This document shows, in pieces, positions 63,291 to 64,000 of a DNA stretch of 64,000 bases. Position numbers and translations under genes: made by a program. Each line of letters opens with the position of its first letter. The first letter of the stretch is position 1. This stretch comes from Leptasterias polaris (taxonomy: Eukaryota; Echinodermata; Asteroidea; Forcipulatida; Asteriidae): assembly GCA_037783415.1 (NCBI GenBank), contig JAZGTN010000017.1, positions 564,501-628,500 of the forward strand. Reading direction: 5' to 3'. The notes below the pieces were generated by a model. That model saw only the letters and a program-made list of their open reading frames with translations. It had not been told where the DNA came from and did no database searches.

Positions 63291-63965
63291 ATATGGGTCT
63301 TTCCATAAATGAGGGGGCCAAAGCGTGACATGGTGTTAGATCTCAAAAGATAATGTACTTTCTATATTCTTTGCATGTTTAAGTGGTGGGGATAGCTCAT
63401 ACGTTTAATGTATAACTTCAATTTCTCGAATCAGATTTTTTGTTTTCATATAAATTATACGATCCAAAACAATCCATCACACTGTAACGGAGACACCGGA
63501 ATCTCAATTTCCTGTTACAGTGGGAAACTTGTGACTTGTTTTGCCATAAATCAGTAGGTTTTCATTGAAAATTTAAACAGTATCTTGGTTACGCGTGAAA
63601 CTGTCGGCTTTTACTTCTTGGCCTACGTTTGAAGGTTTTCATTGAAAATAGCTGAATTACAGTATACCAATGATGTTTACATATTACCCTTTGAAATTTA
63701 AATTTTCAATGAAAACCCACTAATTTATGGCAAAACAAGTCACAAGTTTCCCACTGTAACAGGAAACTGAGATTCCGGTGTCTCCGTTACAGTGTGATGG
63801 ATAGTTTTGGATCGTATATGAAAACAAAAAATCTGATTCGAGAAATTGAAGTAAATACATTAAACGTATGAGCTATCCCCACTACTTAAACATGCAAATA
63901 AGTACATTATCTTTTGAGCACCATGTCACGCTTTGGCCCCCTCATTTATGGAAAGACTCATATAT
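63291..63965. mobile_element. Long foldback element, 288-base arms
   Basis: The left arm (atatgggtctttccataaat onward) is the reverse complement of the right arm, which ends ttatggaaagactcatatat, with about 117 bases of unique loop (63579-63695). The arms differ at only a few positions. No transposase frame exists, so it is non-autonomous. It lies close to the right edge of the window. Confidence 0.88.
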
Positions 63966-64000
63966 ACACATCACCACATTAGAATTTGAATATGGAAAGA

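Noticed and set aside
1..64000. CRISPR arrays, operons, ribosome binding sites or prophage
   Set aside because: The sequence is animal nuclear DNA; the tandem repeats have no spacer structure and genes are spliced.

Overview
This is animal nuclear DNA: intron-rich genes with GT/AG boundaries, a very high density of SINEs, hairpin MITEs, LINE fragments and minisatellites, many poly(G)/poly(C) tracts and an internal block of TTAGGG telomere-type repeats. The protein families, the repeat types and the intron sizes suggest a marine invertebrate deuterostome, most likely an echinoderm. That placement is inference and could not be checked by search.

Three host genes are supported. (1) Bases 1647-15627 (+) hold the last 15 coding exons of an adhesion G-protein-coupled receptor: three EGF-like modules, an Ig domain, a SEA-like domain, a hormone-receptor motif, a GAIN domain with a canonical GPS, and seven membrane helices. 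All exon phases match; the signal peptide and first exons lie to the left of the window. (2) Bases 20341-22476 (-) hold a complete two-exon gene for a 527-residue protein that joins about nine leucine-rich repeats to a caspase-8-like domain. The active-site histidine is present, but the catalytic cysteine position reads leucine, so it is predicted to be a pseudocaspase. (3) Bases 31871-57660 (-) hold the last nine detectable exons (378 codons and stop) of a larger, probably all-helical conserved protein that I do not recognise.

Mobile DNA fills the remainder. An intact LINE (45881-49842, 1044-residue endonuclease/reverse transcriptase frame, 11-base target duplications) sits antisense in an intron of gene 3 and appears to have landed in an older tRNA-derived SINE. 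Other elements are a solo LTR (18663-19019), a degraded LINE (8640-9770), Penelope-like 3' fragments with a hammerhead-ribozyme-like core (34571-34600), three tRNA-derived SINE families, several long foldback elements (718-1105, 23157-23599, 63291-63965), a dispersed hairpin family of about 200 bases, and 15-base and 18-base minisatellites.

The strongest candidates for something undescribed are the LRR-pseudocaspase fusion, a 54-base duplication that has doubled the splice acceptor in front of the receptor's GPS exon, and the hammerhead-like motifs. No promoter could be placed with confidence for any gene.
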